Source: Halovivax sp.
Lineage (GTDB): Archaea; Halobacteriota; Halobacteria; Halobacteriales; Natrialbaceae
NCBI GenBank assembly: GCA_007135505.1
Contig: SLIS01000232.1
Location: 1-7,307 of the forward strand
DNA length: 7,307 bases
Reading direction: 5' to 3'
Positions 1 to 7,026 of this stretch are shown piece after piece; position 1 is the first letter of the stretch; each line of letters opens with the position of its first letter. The translations under genes were made by a program, and so were the position numbers. The notes beneath the pieces are model-generated. The model did not search any database, was not told where the DNA came from, and saw only the letters and a program-made list of their open reading frames with translations.

Positions 1-263
1 AACGCCGACGGGAGCCGTCCCAGGGTGGCGGTAGTTCGGTGACGGGAGTTCGACCCAGTCGTAACCGACCCGACCGCGGCCAGGAGGCCGAGCGAGGCCA
101 GCGCGTAGACGGAAAAGATGCCGAACGCGACCAGGGTGTCTCGGCCGATGTGTGCGGACACCGCCGCGAGGCCGACGGCGTTCGCGGCGTACCCGACGGC
201 GAGGGCGGCTGCAAGCACCTTCCCGACAGAGACGATCGATCGCCGTCCGCGGACGTCGCTCAT
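1..263 (-). CDS. Putative membrane protein, N-terminal part (runs off left edge)
   Basis: No recognised family. Reading leftward from ATG at 263, 87 codons stay open to the window edge, so the C-terminus is missing. The N-terminus is short and basic (MSDVRGRRS). Two hydrophobic stretches follow, roughly residues 12-36 and 43-66, rich in Ala, Val, Leu and Gly, which look like two membrane helices joined by a short polar turn (HIGRD). After them comes a Ser/Thr/Arg segment. The start is supported by a GAGGTG Shine-Dalgarno-like site (minus strand of 274-279) ten bases upstream. The frame has G/C-rich third positions, whereas the Arg-rich plus-strand frames over the same bases look like shadows. 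It is co-directional with the flippase but about 295 bases downstream of it, with a TATA-like element between, so it probably has its own transcript. Function unknown; the reality of the gene is moderately supported. Confidence 0.6.
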   Translation of the reverse strand, partial: MSDVRGRRSIVSVGKVLAAALAVGYAANAVGLAAVSAHIGRDTLVAFGIFSVYALASLGLLAAVGSVTTGSNSRHRTTATLGRLPSA

Positions 264-421
264 CGACGACGCCCACCTCGCCCCCGACGACCCGAGCGGG
301 ACGCGCCGTAACCGGATGCCAGGTACCGCGTCGCGTTCGTCGCGGCTGGCCGATCGAGCTGACGACGGGCGACGCGGCGCCAGTGTCGTGGCATTCCTGG
401 GTTCTAGCGCCGAACGGCCGC

Positions 422-429
422 TTATAAAT
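422..429 (-). promoter_or_regulatory. TATA-like element upstream of the left-edge membrane gene
   Basis: The minus strand reads TTTATAAG here, an AT-only run in very GC-rich sequence that fits the archaeal TATA box. Transcription would start about 25 bases further on, near 398-400, leaving a leader of about 135 bases before the ATG at 263. The element is nearly symmetric (TTATAA), so plus-strand firing cannot be excluded, but no plausible plus-strand gene follows. The rest of 264-558 shows no gene or clear terminator. Confidence 0.4.
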
Positions 430-558
430 TGGACATCGTTTCCCCGCCGAACGGGTCGTTAGGTCGGCCGGCAGTAGACGGCGTATCGGTCTCGAGCGGA
501 ATTCCGGCCGGTGGGACCAGCGGACCGTGTTGGATCCGATTACGGCGGCTATCCTCGA

Positions 559-2001
559 TCATCGATCGGTGAACGGGAGTTCCAACGGGACGTTACGGAC
601 CACCGTGCCACGGAACCGATCGGAGACGGAAACCAGCGTCACGAAGTACAGGAGGCCACCGAATCCGACGAGTAGCAGGACGAACGCCACGTTGTACTCG
701 GCCACTACGGTCCGCTCTCCGAGTACGCGCGCACCGTAGACGGCCACACCCATGACGACCGCGGCGACGGATTGGCGACCGATCTCCGCCACCGGAAGGC
801 CGAACTCCATGACGCGATCTGCAGCGTACAGGCCGTACGCGACCCCAATGACGGAAGCCAATGCCGTCGCGATCGCGGCCCCCACCCACCCGATCGCCGC
901 GATCAACACGACGTTCAGGGCGACGTTGGAGACGATGAAGACGCCGTTGATCCGGAAGCCGATGTCGGGTCGGTCGATCGCGTTCACCGCGTTCAACAGC
1001 TGCTTCTGATAACTGTAGCCAAGGTACCCGGCCACCAGCAGCCACAGCACCTCCCGTCCGACCACGAACTCCGCACCGTAGATCAACAGGAGGAGATCCC
1101 CGACGAGCACACTCCCGACCAACCCCGGAATGAGAAAGACACCGCCGTAGGCGATCGAGTCCTCGACCAGCGAGGCGACCGCCGCTCGATCGCCCGTCGA
1201 CGACTCCCTGCTGATTTCGGGAAAGAGCGTCGTGCTGATCGCATCACCGAACGTGTTGAGAAACGCCGCGATGGAAATCGCGACGAGGTAGACGCCGATC
1301 AGTCCCTGCGAGACGAACAGGCCGAGGACCGTCACGTCCACCCACCTGAAGCTCTCGTTTCTGACCGCGCCGAGCCACGCGTACTTCGCGTAGGTGAGGA
1401 TGCTCGCGAAGTGTTCGCGAGCGGGGCGAGCGACGGCCGGTCGGAGAAAGACGAACCCGGCGACGGCCGCGAGTGCGAATCCGACCCCGTAGCCGACGAG
1501 CAGGCCGGTCAGTCCCGCGCCCAGGAGGACGAGTACGAATTGGATCGCGCTCGCACCGGCCAGGCGGGCCGGCGACAGGATCGCGTAGACGTGGACGAAG
1601 TGATGGCCCTGGAGGGCGGCGATCGAGAGGTGATACAGCAACGAGGCGGCGACGAGAAGGATGATAAGGTGGGCTACGGGTGCGCCGACGTACGACGCGA
1701 CGTACTCTCGGCCGGCGCTCAACAGGAACACGACCACGACGAAGAATCCTGCCATCAGGAGGCCACCGGCTACGAGGTGTGCCCCCGGATCGTTGTCCTC
1801 GCTGAGCCGCTTGACGATCGCCTTCTGGATCCCGAGCTTCCCGCCGATCTCGGACCACGCGATCACCGCCAGCGCGAGGGCGTACATTCCGAGGACCTCA
1901 GCACCGAGAATCCGGGCGAAGTAGACGGTGGCCAGGAAGCTGATCCCCGTCGCGATCGACTTCGCGACGAAGTAGACGATCGCCGTCTGTCCGTGTCTCA
2001 T
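559..2001 (-). CDS. Oligosaccharide flippase family protein (polysaccharide transporter, MATE/MVF-like)
   Basis: 480 residues, the usual size for Wzx/RfbX-type polysaccharide flippases, which move lipid-linked oligosaccharides from the cytoplasmic to the outer face of the membrane. The N-terminus carries the family pattern: a first helix about residues 8-29, then ARILGAEVLGMYALALAV (29-46), matching the 'R.LG...+G.Y.L' start of the Polysacc_synt domain. Further hydrophobic segments lie near 75-97, 108-130, 146-168, 170-187, 223-248, 284-307, 317-332, 352-393, 411-428 and 437-458, consistent with 12-14 helices. Short basic and acidic loops separate them, including SRESSTGDR (264-272). No Shine-Dalgarno motif precedes the ATG at 2001; the transcript may have a very short leader. 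The gene is divergent from the FkbM methyltransferase across 65 bases. Related haloarchaeal proteins serve N-glycosylation or exopolysaccharide export; which one applies here cannot be told. The family call is firm, the substrate unknown. Confidence 0.9.
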   Translation of the reverse strand: MRHGQTAIVYFVAKSIATGISFLATVYFARILGAEVLGMYALALAVIAWSEIGGKLGIQKAIVKRLSEDNDPGAHLVAGGLLMAGFFVVVVFLLSAGREYVASYVGAPVAHLIILLVAASLLYHLSIAALQGHHFVHVYAILSPARLAGASAIQFVLVLLGAGLTGLLVGYGVGFALAAVAGFVFLRPAVARPAREHFASILTYAKYAWLGAVRNESFRWVDVTVLGLFVSQGLIGVYLVAISIAAFLNTFGDAISTTLFPEISRESSTGDRAAVASLVEDSIAYGGVFLIPGLVGSVLVGDLLLLIYGAEFVVGREVLWLLVAGYLGYSYQKQLLNAVNAIDRPDIGFRINGVFIVSNVALNVVLIAAIGWVGAAIATALASVIGVAYGLYAADRVMEFGLPVAEIGRQSVAAVVMGVAVYGARVLGERTVVAEYNVAFVLLLVGFGGLLYFVTLVSVSDRFRGTVVRNVPLELPFTDR

Positions 2002-2035
2002 TGTATCAACGACCGACCCCGTTCGCGCGGCTGGG

Positions 2036-2042
2036 TTTTACA
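2036..2042 (+). promoter_or_regulatory. TATA-like element in the divergent promoter region
   Basis: TTTTACA is centred about 28 bases before the GTG start at 2067. That is the spacing expected if transcription begins at or next to the start codon, giving a leaderless mRNA as is common in haloarchaea; no Shine-Dalgarno site precedes the GTG. The same bases read TGTAAAA on the other strand, which could place a flippase transcript start near 2012, so one AT-rich site may serve both directions. A second AT-containing stretch at 2056-2065 (CAGTATAGTA) is an alternative for the flippase. Confidence 0.4.
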
Positions 2043-2066
2043 GTACGAGACGGAGCAGTATAGTAC

Positions 2067-2861
2067 GTGAGCCAGCTCCACCACCGGGTTCGGTCGCTCT
2101 ATCGAATCGCCCGGAGTCGCGGAGTGACCGAAGCCCTGCAGCTCTCCGTCGTGAATCCGGTGGTCGGTGCCTGGGCCGGGGCGGTCGCGGACGGCACGGT
2201 GACGATCGACGGCCTCACCTACGCCGTGGACGGAGCGCCCATCTCCGTCTTCACGCGAGGCTCGATCGTCAGACGGCGCCACGAGCAGGAGGAACGCTCG
2301 CTCCTCGAACGGTACCTGCCGACGGAGATGGACGTCGTCGAACTCGGCGCTGGCATCGGCTACCTGACGGCCCTGGCCGCCGATCGCGTGGAGGGATCCG
2401 TCGTCGGCGTCGAAGCGAATCCGCAGTTGCTCCCGATCCTCGAGCGAACACGAGCCCTGAACGACCTCGACTACGCGATCGAACACGCCGCGTACGCCCC
2501 CGAGGCCGACGCGGTGGACTTCCCGCTCGCGACGAACTACAAGTTCAGCAGTCGCTACAAACGCTCGTCGAAGACCGTCACAGTCCCGGCGACCAGTCTC
2601 GACGCCCTCACGCGCCGTCACGACGTCGAGGAGTGTGCGGTCGTCGTCGACATCGAGGGCAACGAGGTCGACCTGGTCCGCGAGGAACTGTCCGTCCTCG
2701 CGGCGACGTGTCGCCTGTTGCTGATCGAATTTCACGGCGCGATCACCGGTTCGGACGCCGTCACGGCGACGAAACGGCGACTGGAGACGGCCGGGTTCTC
2801 GCCCGTCGAGGCGCGCCGGAACGTGGTGCTCTATCGAAACGACGAGTCGACGAGCGACTAG
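2067..2861 (+). CDS. FkbM family SAM-dependent methyltransferase
   Basis: 264 residues, predicted cytoplasmic. FkbM-type enzymes transfer a methyl group from S-adenosylmethionine, typically to a hydroxyl of a sugar or polyketide, and are common in glycan loci. Visible motifs: SAM-binding motif I DVVELGAGIG (89-98), an acidic post-I strand VGVEANPQ (113-120), the FkbM hallmark DIEGNE (195-200) and a later strand LLLIEFHG (217-224). Residues 1-60 form a helical, family-variable N-terminus. The start is GTG because an in-frame TAG lies at 2061-2063, only three bases upstream; a downstream GTG near residue 20 is a weaker alternative since a TATA-like element sits at the leaderless distance from 2067. 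It is the only plus-strand gene, divergent from the flippase and convergent with the PaaK-like ligase, so it is probably transcribed alone. Role in methylating a surface glycan is inferred from context; a protein or lipid acceptor remains possible. Confidence 0.88.
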   Translation: MSQLHHRVRSLYRIARSRGVTEALQLSVVNPVVGAWAGAVADGTVTIDGLTYAVDGAPISVFTRGSIVRRRHEQEERSLLERYLPTEMDVVELGAGIGYLTALAADRVEGSVVGVEANPQLLPILERTRALNDLDYAIEHAAYAPEADAVDFPLATNYKFSSRYKRSSKTVTVPATSLDALTRRHDVEECAVVVDIEGNEVDLVREELSVLAATCRLLLIEFHGAITGSDAVTATKRRLETAGFSPVEARRNVVLYRNDESTSD

Positions 2862-2882
2862 CAACTGGCGGCTGCCCAGTCG

Positions 2883-2894
2883 CACGTCGACGTG
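2883..2894. repeat. 12-base perfect palindrome in convergent spacer
   Basis: CACGTCGACGTG is its own reverse complement. It lies 22 bases past the FkbM stop codon. A neighbouring nested inverted repeat pairs GCGACT (2854-2859) with AGTCGC (2878-2883) and ACTGG (2864-2868) with CCAGT (2876-2880). These may fold at the 3' end of the methyltransferase mRNA. No T-run follows, so the termination role is only a suggestion; an operator site is also possible. Confidence 0.4.
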
Positions 2895-2911
2895 TGTCAC
2901 TCCCGGACGCA

Positions 2912-2929
2912 TCGTGGGCCAACCCACGA
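2912..2929 (-). terminator. Hairpin just after the PaaK-like ligase stop
   Basis: A perfect inverted repeat has a 7-base stem TCGTGGG / CCCACGA and a 4-base loop. On the minus strand it begins five bases after the ligase stop codon, a natural place for a 3'-end structure. There is no following U-tract, which is what archaeal intrinsic termination normally relies on, so it may stabilise or define the 3' end rather than terminate by itself. Confidence 0.4.
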
Positions 2930-2934
2930 CATGT

Positions 2935-4344
2935 TCAGTCTATCACCATCGCCGAATCGACGTCGTCGACCACGTCGGAGACGACGAACCGCCGCTTCCC
3001 GGACGCACTGGTTGGAATCGAATCGACGTACTCGACCCGATAATCGACGTCGCCGAGGTACTCGGTGATTCGATCGACGATGTGCGACAGTTCCGCTTCG
3101 CGGTGGTCGTCCGCCGCGACAACCCTGAGTCGGATCTCGTCGGTGCTCGGTTGATAGACCTGGATTCGTTTGATCGTGTCCGTTTTCCTGAACACGTGCG
3201 GGACGAACAGACCACTCACCAATCGCCCGTCCGTCGCCTTCAGGAAGTCCGTCGTTCGGCCGTGCAGCGTCGTTATTCTTCGTGAGTTTCGGCCACACGG
3301 ACAGGAGCCGGACTCGATGACGCCCGCGTCGCCGTTTCGATACCTGATCAGCGGCATCGCACGGTTCTGGAGGGTCGTGATCGCGAACTCGCCGGGTTGG
3401 CCGGGTGGGACCCGCTCCGTTCCGTTCAGGGCCTCCAGGAAGACGTGTTCGTCCGAAATGTGGAAGTCGTGGGCCGCTCGACACTCGTAGGCCATCGCCC
3501 TGGCCTCCATCGCGGTGTAGTAACAGAACACCTCGCCGAGTTGCTCTTCGATCAACTCCCGCTGATAGTCGTAGAGAATGTCGGCGGTGGGGAACACGCC
3601 GTTCAGGTTCAGCGTGTAGTCCCTGTCGGCGACCAGCCGAGCGAGCTGGTAGATCGACGACGAGTACCCGCGGATGTGCGTCGCCCGGTGTTTCGCGATC
3701 GTGTCGACGTAGTCGTCGACGTTGTCCTCGCCGAGTTCGAACGCGGGGAGAAAGACCGTGCCGGCGGAAAACGTCCGGAGCTTCGTCAGCAGCGTGTCGT
3801 CGGACGGTCCGAGGACCGACCCGCCGGTCAACTTGACGATCGGCTCGCCGGGCCGGTAGTCGCCGTATCCGAACCCTCGATTCTGCGACTCTCTGGCGAA
3901 GGCGTAGTGGGTGTCGTCGACGGCCACCTTCACTGGCTCGCCCGTGGTTCCACCGGTTTCGCGGATCAACAGCGACGAGCGATCGACCTCGGTCGAGAGC
4001 AAGTCCTCGTATCGCTCCTGCAGCGTCGCCCGATCCAGGATCGGCAGGAGCGTCAGATCGTCGGTCGTTCGAACGTCCGTCGGCCCCACGCCGTGTTCGT
4101 CCATCACCTCCCGGTAGTAAGGGACGTGCTCGTACGCGTAGGTCGTCAGCGAATCCACCCGCTCGTTCTGATACTGCCGTAACCGATCCCGGCTCCACCA
4201 CTGGCTCTCGGAGAGGAACGACCTGGCCTCGAGCATCTCTTCTCGCTGTGCGCGCAGATACAGGTTCTCACCCGTACGATAGAGCGGAGCGGTAAGGCGC
4301 TGCATCGTCGCAACCAGGCCCGGGTCGGTCGTTCGAGTCGACAT
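2935..4344 (-). CDS. Phenylacetate-CoA ligase-like adenylate-forming enzyme (PaaK/CapK type)
   Basis: 469 residues, typical for the PaaK/CapK (COG1541) branch of ANL enzymes, which activate a carboxylic acid as an acyl-adenylate using ATP and usually pass it to a thiol such as CoA. Motifs in order: phosphate loop RETGGTTGEPVKV (128-140); YTAME (276-280), the adenine-side Y..xE motif; RYRNGD (334-339) with the ribose-binding Asp; hinge-region GRTTDFLK (362-369); and C-terminal SASGKRR (447-452), whose Lys450 is the likely adenylation lysine. Cys288, His295, Cys348 and Cys350 (the last two in CPCGR) are placed like the zinc ligands of some relatives. The start at 4344 has a GGGTGA Shine-Dalgarno-like site (minus strand of 4352-4357) seven bases upstream. 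CapK-like members occur in polysaccharide loci, so this one probably activates an acyl or amino-acyl group for glycan decoration rather than degrading phenylacetate; no paa catabolic genes are nearby. It lies 337 bases beyond the ATP-grasp operon in the same direction. Substrate unknown. Confidence 0.88.
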   Translation of the reverse strand: MSTRTTDPGLVATMQRLTAPLYRTGENLYLRAQREEMLEARSFLSESQWWSRDRLRQYQNERVDSLTTYAYEHVPYYREVMDEHGVGPTDVRTTDDLTLLPILDRATLQERYEDLLSTEVDRSSLLIRETGGTTGEPVKVAVDDTHYAFARESQNRGFGYGDYRPGEPIVKLTGGSVLGPSDDTLLTKLRTFSAGTVFLPAFELGEDNVDDYVDTIAKHRATHIRGYSSSIYQLARLVADRDYTLNLNGVFPTADILYDYQRELIEEQLGEVFCYYTAMEARAMAYECRAAHDFHISDEHVFLEALNGTERVPPGQPGEFAITTLQNRAMPLIRYRNGDAGVIESGSCPCGRNSRRITTLHGRTTDFLKATDGRLVSGLFVPHVFRKTDTIKRIQVYQPSTDEIRLRVVAADDHREAELSHIVDRITEYLGDVDYRVEYVDSIPTSASGKRRFVVSDVVDDVDSAMVID

Positions 4345-4576
4345 CAGCGAGTCACCCGGCGCTCACTCGAGCGGAACCGACGGGCCGACCGGACCGGTAC
4401 CCCGATCGGATCGGTCGCGTGCTGGCGCTCTGGAAGCCGCTGTCCGCCGTTCGTCCGCGCTGTGGTTCCGTCCCCGGTTCGAACCGTCCGTGACGCGTCG
4501 ACAGGTCCCATTCAGACAATGCACGCCGGTGAGCCCGTTAATGCTTACACCGGTTCGTCGAACAGTCGCGCGGATC
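4345..4576. other. Non-coding spacer between ATP-grasp operon and PaaK-like ligase
   Basis: No convincing gene is seen here. A 95-codon minus-strand frame (4363-4650) has Arg-rich low-complexity content, no Shine-Dalgarno site and no recognisable motif. The stretch holds the ligase Shine-Dalgarno site (4352-4357), a 12-base palindrome CGGTTCGAACCG (4475-4486), and a relatively AT-rich spot at 4536-4550 (minus strand GTAAGCATTAACGGG) that might contain a weak promoter for the ligase. No strong TATA box is visible. Confidence 0.5.
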
Positions 4577-4681
4577 GGCAGAAATCGGCGAACCGGCAGG
4601 AACCGACGAATGCTCGGAATCGGCGAGCGGGCAGAACCGACGAGCGTCAAGAATTGGTGAACAAGCAGAACCGACGAGCCG
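4577..4681. repeat. Six imperfect tandem repeats with a 17-base period
   Basis: The core octamers start at 4584, 4602, 4619, 4636, 4653 and 4670, with spacing 18, 17, 17, 17, 17. Two core types alternate: ATCGGCGA (4584, 4619; degenerate ATTGGTGA at 4653) and ACCGACGA (4602, 4636, 4670), so the higher unit is about 34 bases. The fourth and sixth units share the 15-mer GCAGAACCGACGAGC exactly. The array ends directly against the stop codon of the second ATP-grasp gene and would form its 3' untranslated region. A period that is not a multiple of three argues against coding. Confidence 0.65.
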
Positions 4682-5836
4682 TCAGATGGCCCCGTGATGG
4701 CGGAAGAATCGCTTCACGCGCGGGTCGGCGAGGAGCGGGACGTGCGGTTGAATCGTCGTCACCCCCGGCGCCGAGTTACCCTCGATGATGACGAAGGGCC
4801 GTTCGTCGGCCGTGACGACGACGTCCCAGCCCACGTACTTGAGGGTGTCCCCGTAGGTCGTAGCGATTTCGCGGACGACCTCTCGAACTCGCTTCCAGCC
4901 CGGTATTTCGACGCCCGCGATCGGCTCGCCGGTGTCGGGATGGGCGTCGTGCCACAGCCGGTCACGCGTTCCCGGATACGTAACGGCCCGCCCGAGGACG
5001 CCCGTTTCCCGATCGATGCCGGCAGTCATGCCCCCGGCCGACCAGTTGTCGACCGGACCGGACTCGACCGTTCCAAATCGATGCACCGCAGCGGGGATGA
5101 ACGCCTCGTTCGTCTCCGGGTCGATCATCGTGAGGAGCCGAACGGTGTTGACCGAATCGGGGAAGATCGTCGCGGCGTACTCGTGCTGGCGAATGAATTC
5201 CGTCACGACGTAGCGGTTGTGCATCGGAATCTGCGACAGGGCTGCGGAGTCGTCGACCACGTAGACGTCGTCGCCGCCGCCTCCCCTGATGGGCTTGAGC
5301 ACGAGTTTGCCTTCGGCAGCGACCAGCTCCTCGAGGGACCGTCCCGTCGAATCCGCCGACTCGGTCGACCGGACGAAGTCCCCACCGTCGATCCGGCCGT
5401 ACACCGTCGGAAGGTACTCCGCGTAGTGGGTCCCGATCAGTTGTTGAAACAACTGCTTGTCTTCGGTCGCGACGGACGCCCGCCCGTTGAGTTCGTGCGT
5501 TCGAAGGTACATGTCGATACTCGACAGGTAGGACTCCACGTTCGATTCGGTCAGCCCGAACAGGACGCCGGATTCCGAGAGGAACCCGTTCCGGTACAGC
5601 CAGAGCCGGTAGGAAAGCGGGTACGAAAACGAATCGTACGTGTCGACCTCGCGCTGGATGTGGTGGAAGACGCTCCCGGTTTTACCGAGGTACGGTCCCG
5701 TCAGGTGGTTGATTCCCGCACCGATCAACGAGAGGGTCCCCTTCCGTTGCCAGAACTCGAGGACGTCCCGGACTGACACGGATCCCATGCTTCGGAGTAC
5801 TCCGTTCGGATCACTTCCTTCGACGGCGTCGACCAT
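4682..5836 (-). CDS. Sugar-transfer associated ATP-grasp protein, second of pair
   Basis: 384 residues. ATP-grasp enzymes join a carboxylate to an amine or other nucleophile through an acyl-phosphate; the sugar-transfer associated branch (ATPgrasp_ST) is found in glycan loci with unknown substrates. Visible features: KPIRGGGGDDVYVVD (181-195) with the ATP-phosphate lysine and glycine-rich loop; VTEFIRQ (211-217) on the adenine side; DSVNTVRLLTMIDP (227-240) with Arg233; DNWSAGG (263-269); WDVVV (337-341) and IIEGN (350-354), supplying the metal-binding Asp338, Glu352 and Asn354. Residues 20-70 form a helical N-terminus unlike that of the upstream paralogue. The frame stays open rightward to 6355, but the added part lies over the upstream gene and is Arg-rich. 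The true start is the ATG at 5836, overlapping the upstream TGA by one base (TGATG), which implies translational coupling. All core motifs are intact, so it is predicted to be active. Confidence 0.87.
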   Translation of the reverse strand: MVDAVEGSDPNGVLRSMGSVSVRDVLEFWQRKGTLSLIGAGINHLTGPYLGKTGSVFHHIQREVDTYDSFSYPLSYRLWLYRNGFLSESGVLFGLTESNVESYLSSIDMYLRTHELNGRASVATEDKQLFQQLIGTHYAEYLPTVYGRIDGGDFVRSTESADSTGRSLEELVAAEGKLVLKPIRGGGGDDVYVVDDSAALSQIPMHNRYVVTEFIRQHEYAATIFPDSVNTVRLLTMIDPETNEAFIPAAVHRFGTVESGPVDNWSAGGMTAGIDRETGVLGRAVTYPGTRDRLWHDAHPDTGEPIAGVEIPGWKRVREVVREIATTYGDTLKYVGWDVVVTADERPFVIIEGNSAPGVTTIQPHVPLLADPRVKRFFRHHGAI

Positions 5837-7026
5837 CAAACGACCCCGTGGTGCTCGTAGAACCGACGAACCTGCGGGTCGTCGAGCAGCGGACCGTGCG
5901 TCTGTAGCATGTTGACGTCCGAGTAGCGATTCCCCTCGATGATTGTGAATGACGGGTCCGCCTCCCGGACGACGACGTCCCAGCCGACGTAGGGGAGCGC
6001 CGGATACGTCGACGCGACGTCGAGCAAGCCGTCGACGACCCGATCCCAGTTGGGCACCGTCGTCCCCGCGACCCGTTCGTCCGTCTCCGGGTGCCTGTCG
6101 GTCCAGACGGGTTCGCCCCCGTCCGTTCGATGGGCACACGGTCCCAGTTGGCCGGTCTCCACGTCGACGCGAGCGCTCACCCCGCCCCGGGACCAGTTGT
6201 CGAGCGGGGCGGACGCGTCGGTCCCGAATCGGTGGACCGCACGCGCGACGAACGGTTCGTTCGTTCGCGGATCGAGCATCGTCAGGATCCGGATCGTGTT
6301 CACCGAGCCCGGGAAGACGGCGTCGGCGTACGCACCCTGCTCGACGTACTCGCACAGGAGCCGGTCGCTGGTTCCGTTCGCGGCCAGATCACCGATGCTC
6401 GTCTCGGCAACGGTGGCCGAATCGAGCACGGTTACCCCCTCGCCGCCGCCTCCCGTTCGCGGCTTCATCACGAGTGGGTGATCCGCCGCGGTGGCCCCAG
6501 AGCGGAGGTCCCGGTGGGCGGAATCGGCGTCGATGGGGTAGGTGGCCTCTGCAGTCAGATAGTAGTACAGCTGGGGAAGCAGGTGGTCGAATTCGGGGGT
6601 CAACAGGTGGTGAAAGAGGAGCTTGTCGTCGAGAATCCGCCCCGACGGGCCGTTGATGGCGATCGTCTTCACGTCCCGCTCGTAGTTCGAGAGGTACCGA
6701 TCGGCCGTCTCCGGGGAGAGGTCGAAGAGTGCGCCCGCCTCGGAGAGAAAGCCGCGTCGCCACAGCCAGAGTCGTTTCCGAATGGGGAGATCGACGCTCC
6801 GGGCGGTTCGGCCTTCGCGCAGGACGAGGCCGGCCAGCTGTTTCGACTGTCGAAGCCAATCTTTCGCGCCGTCGGCCACCCGTTGAATCGTTCCTTTGGC
6901 GCCCGACTTCGCCCCTTGCCCCTCGGCGTTCGATTCGTGGGAGCGGTCGTTCGGGGAGTGATCGTCGAGCGAGCGATCGTCCGGAGACCGATCACCGCTT
7001 CGACGGGCGACGCTTCGGTCCGTCAC
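5836..7026 (-). CDS. Sugar-transfer associated ATP-grasp protein, first of pair
   Basis: 396 residues and clearly paralogous to the next gene downstream. Matching motifs: LVMKPRTGGGGEGVTVLD (185-202) with Lys188 and the glycine loop; LLCEYVEQ (223-230); GSVNTIRILTMLDPRTNE (240-257) with Arg246; AVHRFGT (263-269); DNWSRGG (276-282); YVGWDVVV (346-353) with Asp350; IIEGN (362-366) with Glu364 and Asn366; and the shared C-terminal pattern PLL.DP.V.RF..HHG. Residues 1-45 are a polar, probably disordered tail holding four 5-residue repeats GDRSP, DDRSL, DDHSP, NDRSH (11-30). The first recognisable family sequence begins near residue 80 (IRKRLWLWRRGFLSEAGALF). The GTG start is set by a GGAGGTG site five bases upstream and by a 4-base GTGA overlap with the preceding ligase stop. 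Predicted cytoplasmic ligase acting with its paralogue and the upstream adenylating enzyme on a glycan or its precursor; the substrate is not readable from sequence. Confidence 0.88.
   Translation of the reverse strand: MTDRSVARRSGDRSPDDRSLDDHSPNDRSHESNAEGQGAKSGAKGTIQRVADGAKDWLRQSKQLAGLVLREGRTARSVDLPIRKRLWLWRRGFLSEAGALFDLSPETADRYLSNYERDVKTIAINGPSGRILDDKLLFHHLLTPEFDHLLPQLYYYLTAEATYPIDADSAHRDLRSGATAADHPLVMKPRTGGGGEGVTVLDSATVAETSIGDLAANGTSDRLLCEYVEQGAYADAVFPGSVNTIRILTMLDPRTNEPFVARAVHRFGTDASAPLDNWSRGGVSARVDVETGQLGPCAHRTDGGEPVWTDRHPETDERVAGTTVPNWDRVVDGLLDVASTYPALPYVGWDVVVREADPSFTIIEGNRYSDVNMLQTHGPLLDDPQVRRFYEHHGVV

Noticed and set aside
772..2070. Long plus-strand frame of 432 codons opposite the flippase
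   Set aside because: It is an antisense shadow: very rich in Arg, Asp and Glu with no motif, while the minus-strand frame gives a textbook flippase.
2897..4201. Second minus-strand frame of 434 codons inside the ligase gene
   Set aside because: Out-of-frame, Arg- and Gly-rich shadow; the other minus-strand frame carries all the adenylate-forming motifs.
4475..4486. GGTTCGAACC, resembling the T-arm of a tRNA and hence a possible tRNA or attachment-site remnant
   Set aside because: The flanking bases do not form a T-stem, no acceptor, D or anticodon arms are seen nearby, and no integrase gene is present; it is best read as a chance palindrome.
4363..4650. 95-codon minus-strand frame in the spacer
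   Set aside because: Low-complexity Arg-rich content, no ribosome site, and its repeated FLPVRRFLPIR segment only reflects the non-coding 17-base repeats.
4577..4681. CRISPR array interpretation of the tandem repeats
   Set aside because: The units are contiguous 17-mers with no unique spacers between repeats and no cas genes nearby.
4694..5776. Plus-strand frame of 360 codons opposite the second ATP-grasp gene
   Set aside because: Antisense shadow of the real gene, with no motifs of its own.
5837..6355. N-terminal extension of the second ATP-grasp gene as a 557-residue protein
   Set aside because: The extra 173 residues are Arg-rich, overlap the upstream gene out of frame, and the TGATG junction at 5836 gives a better coupled start.
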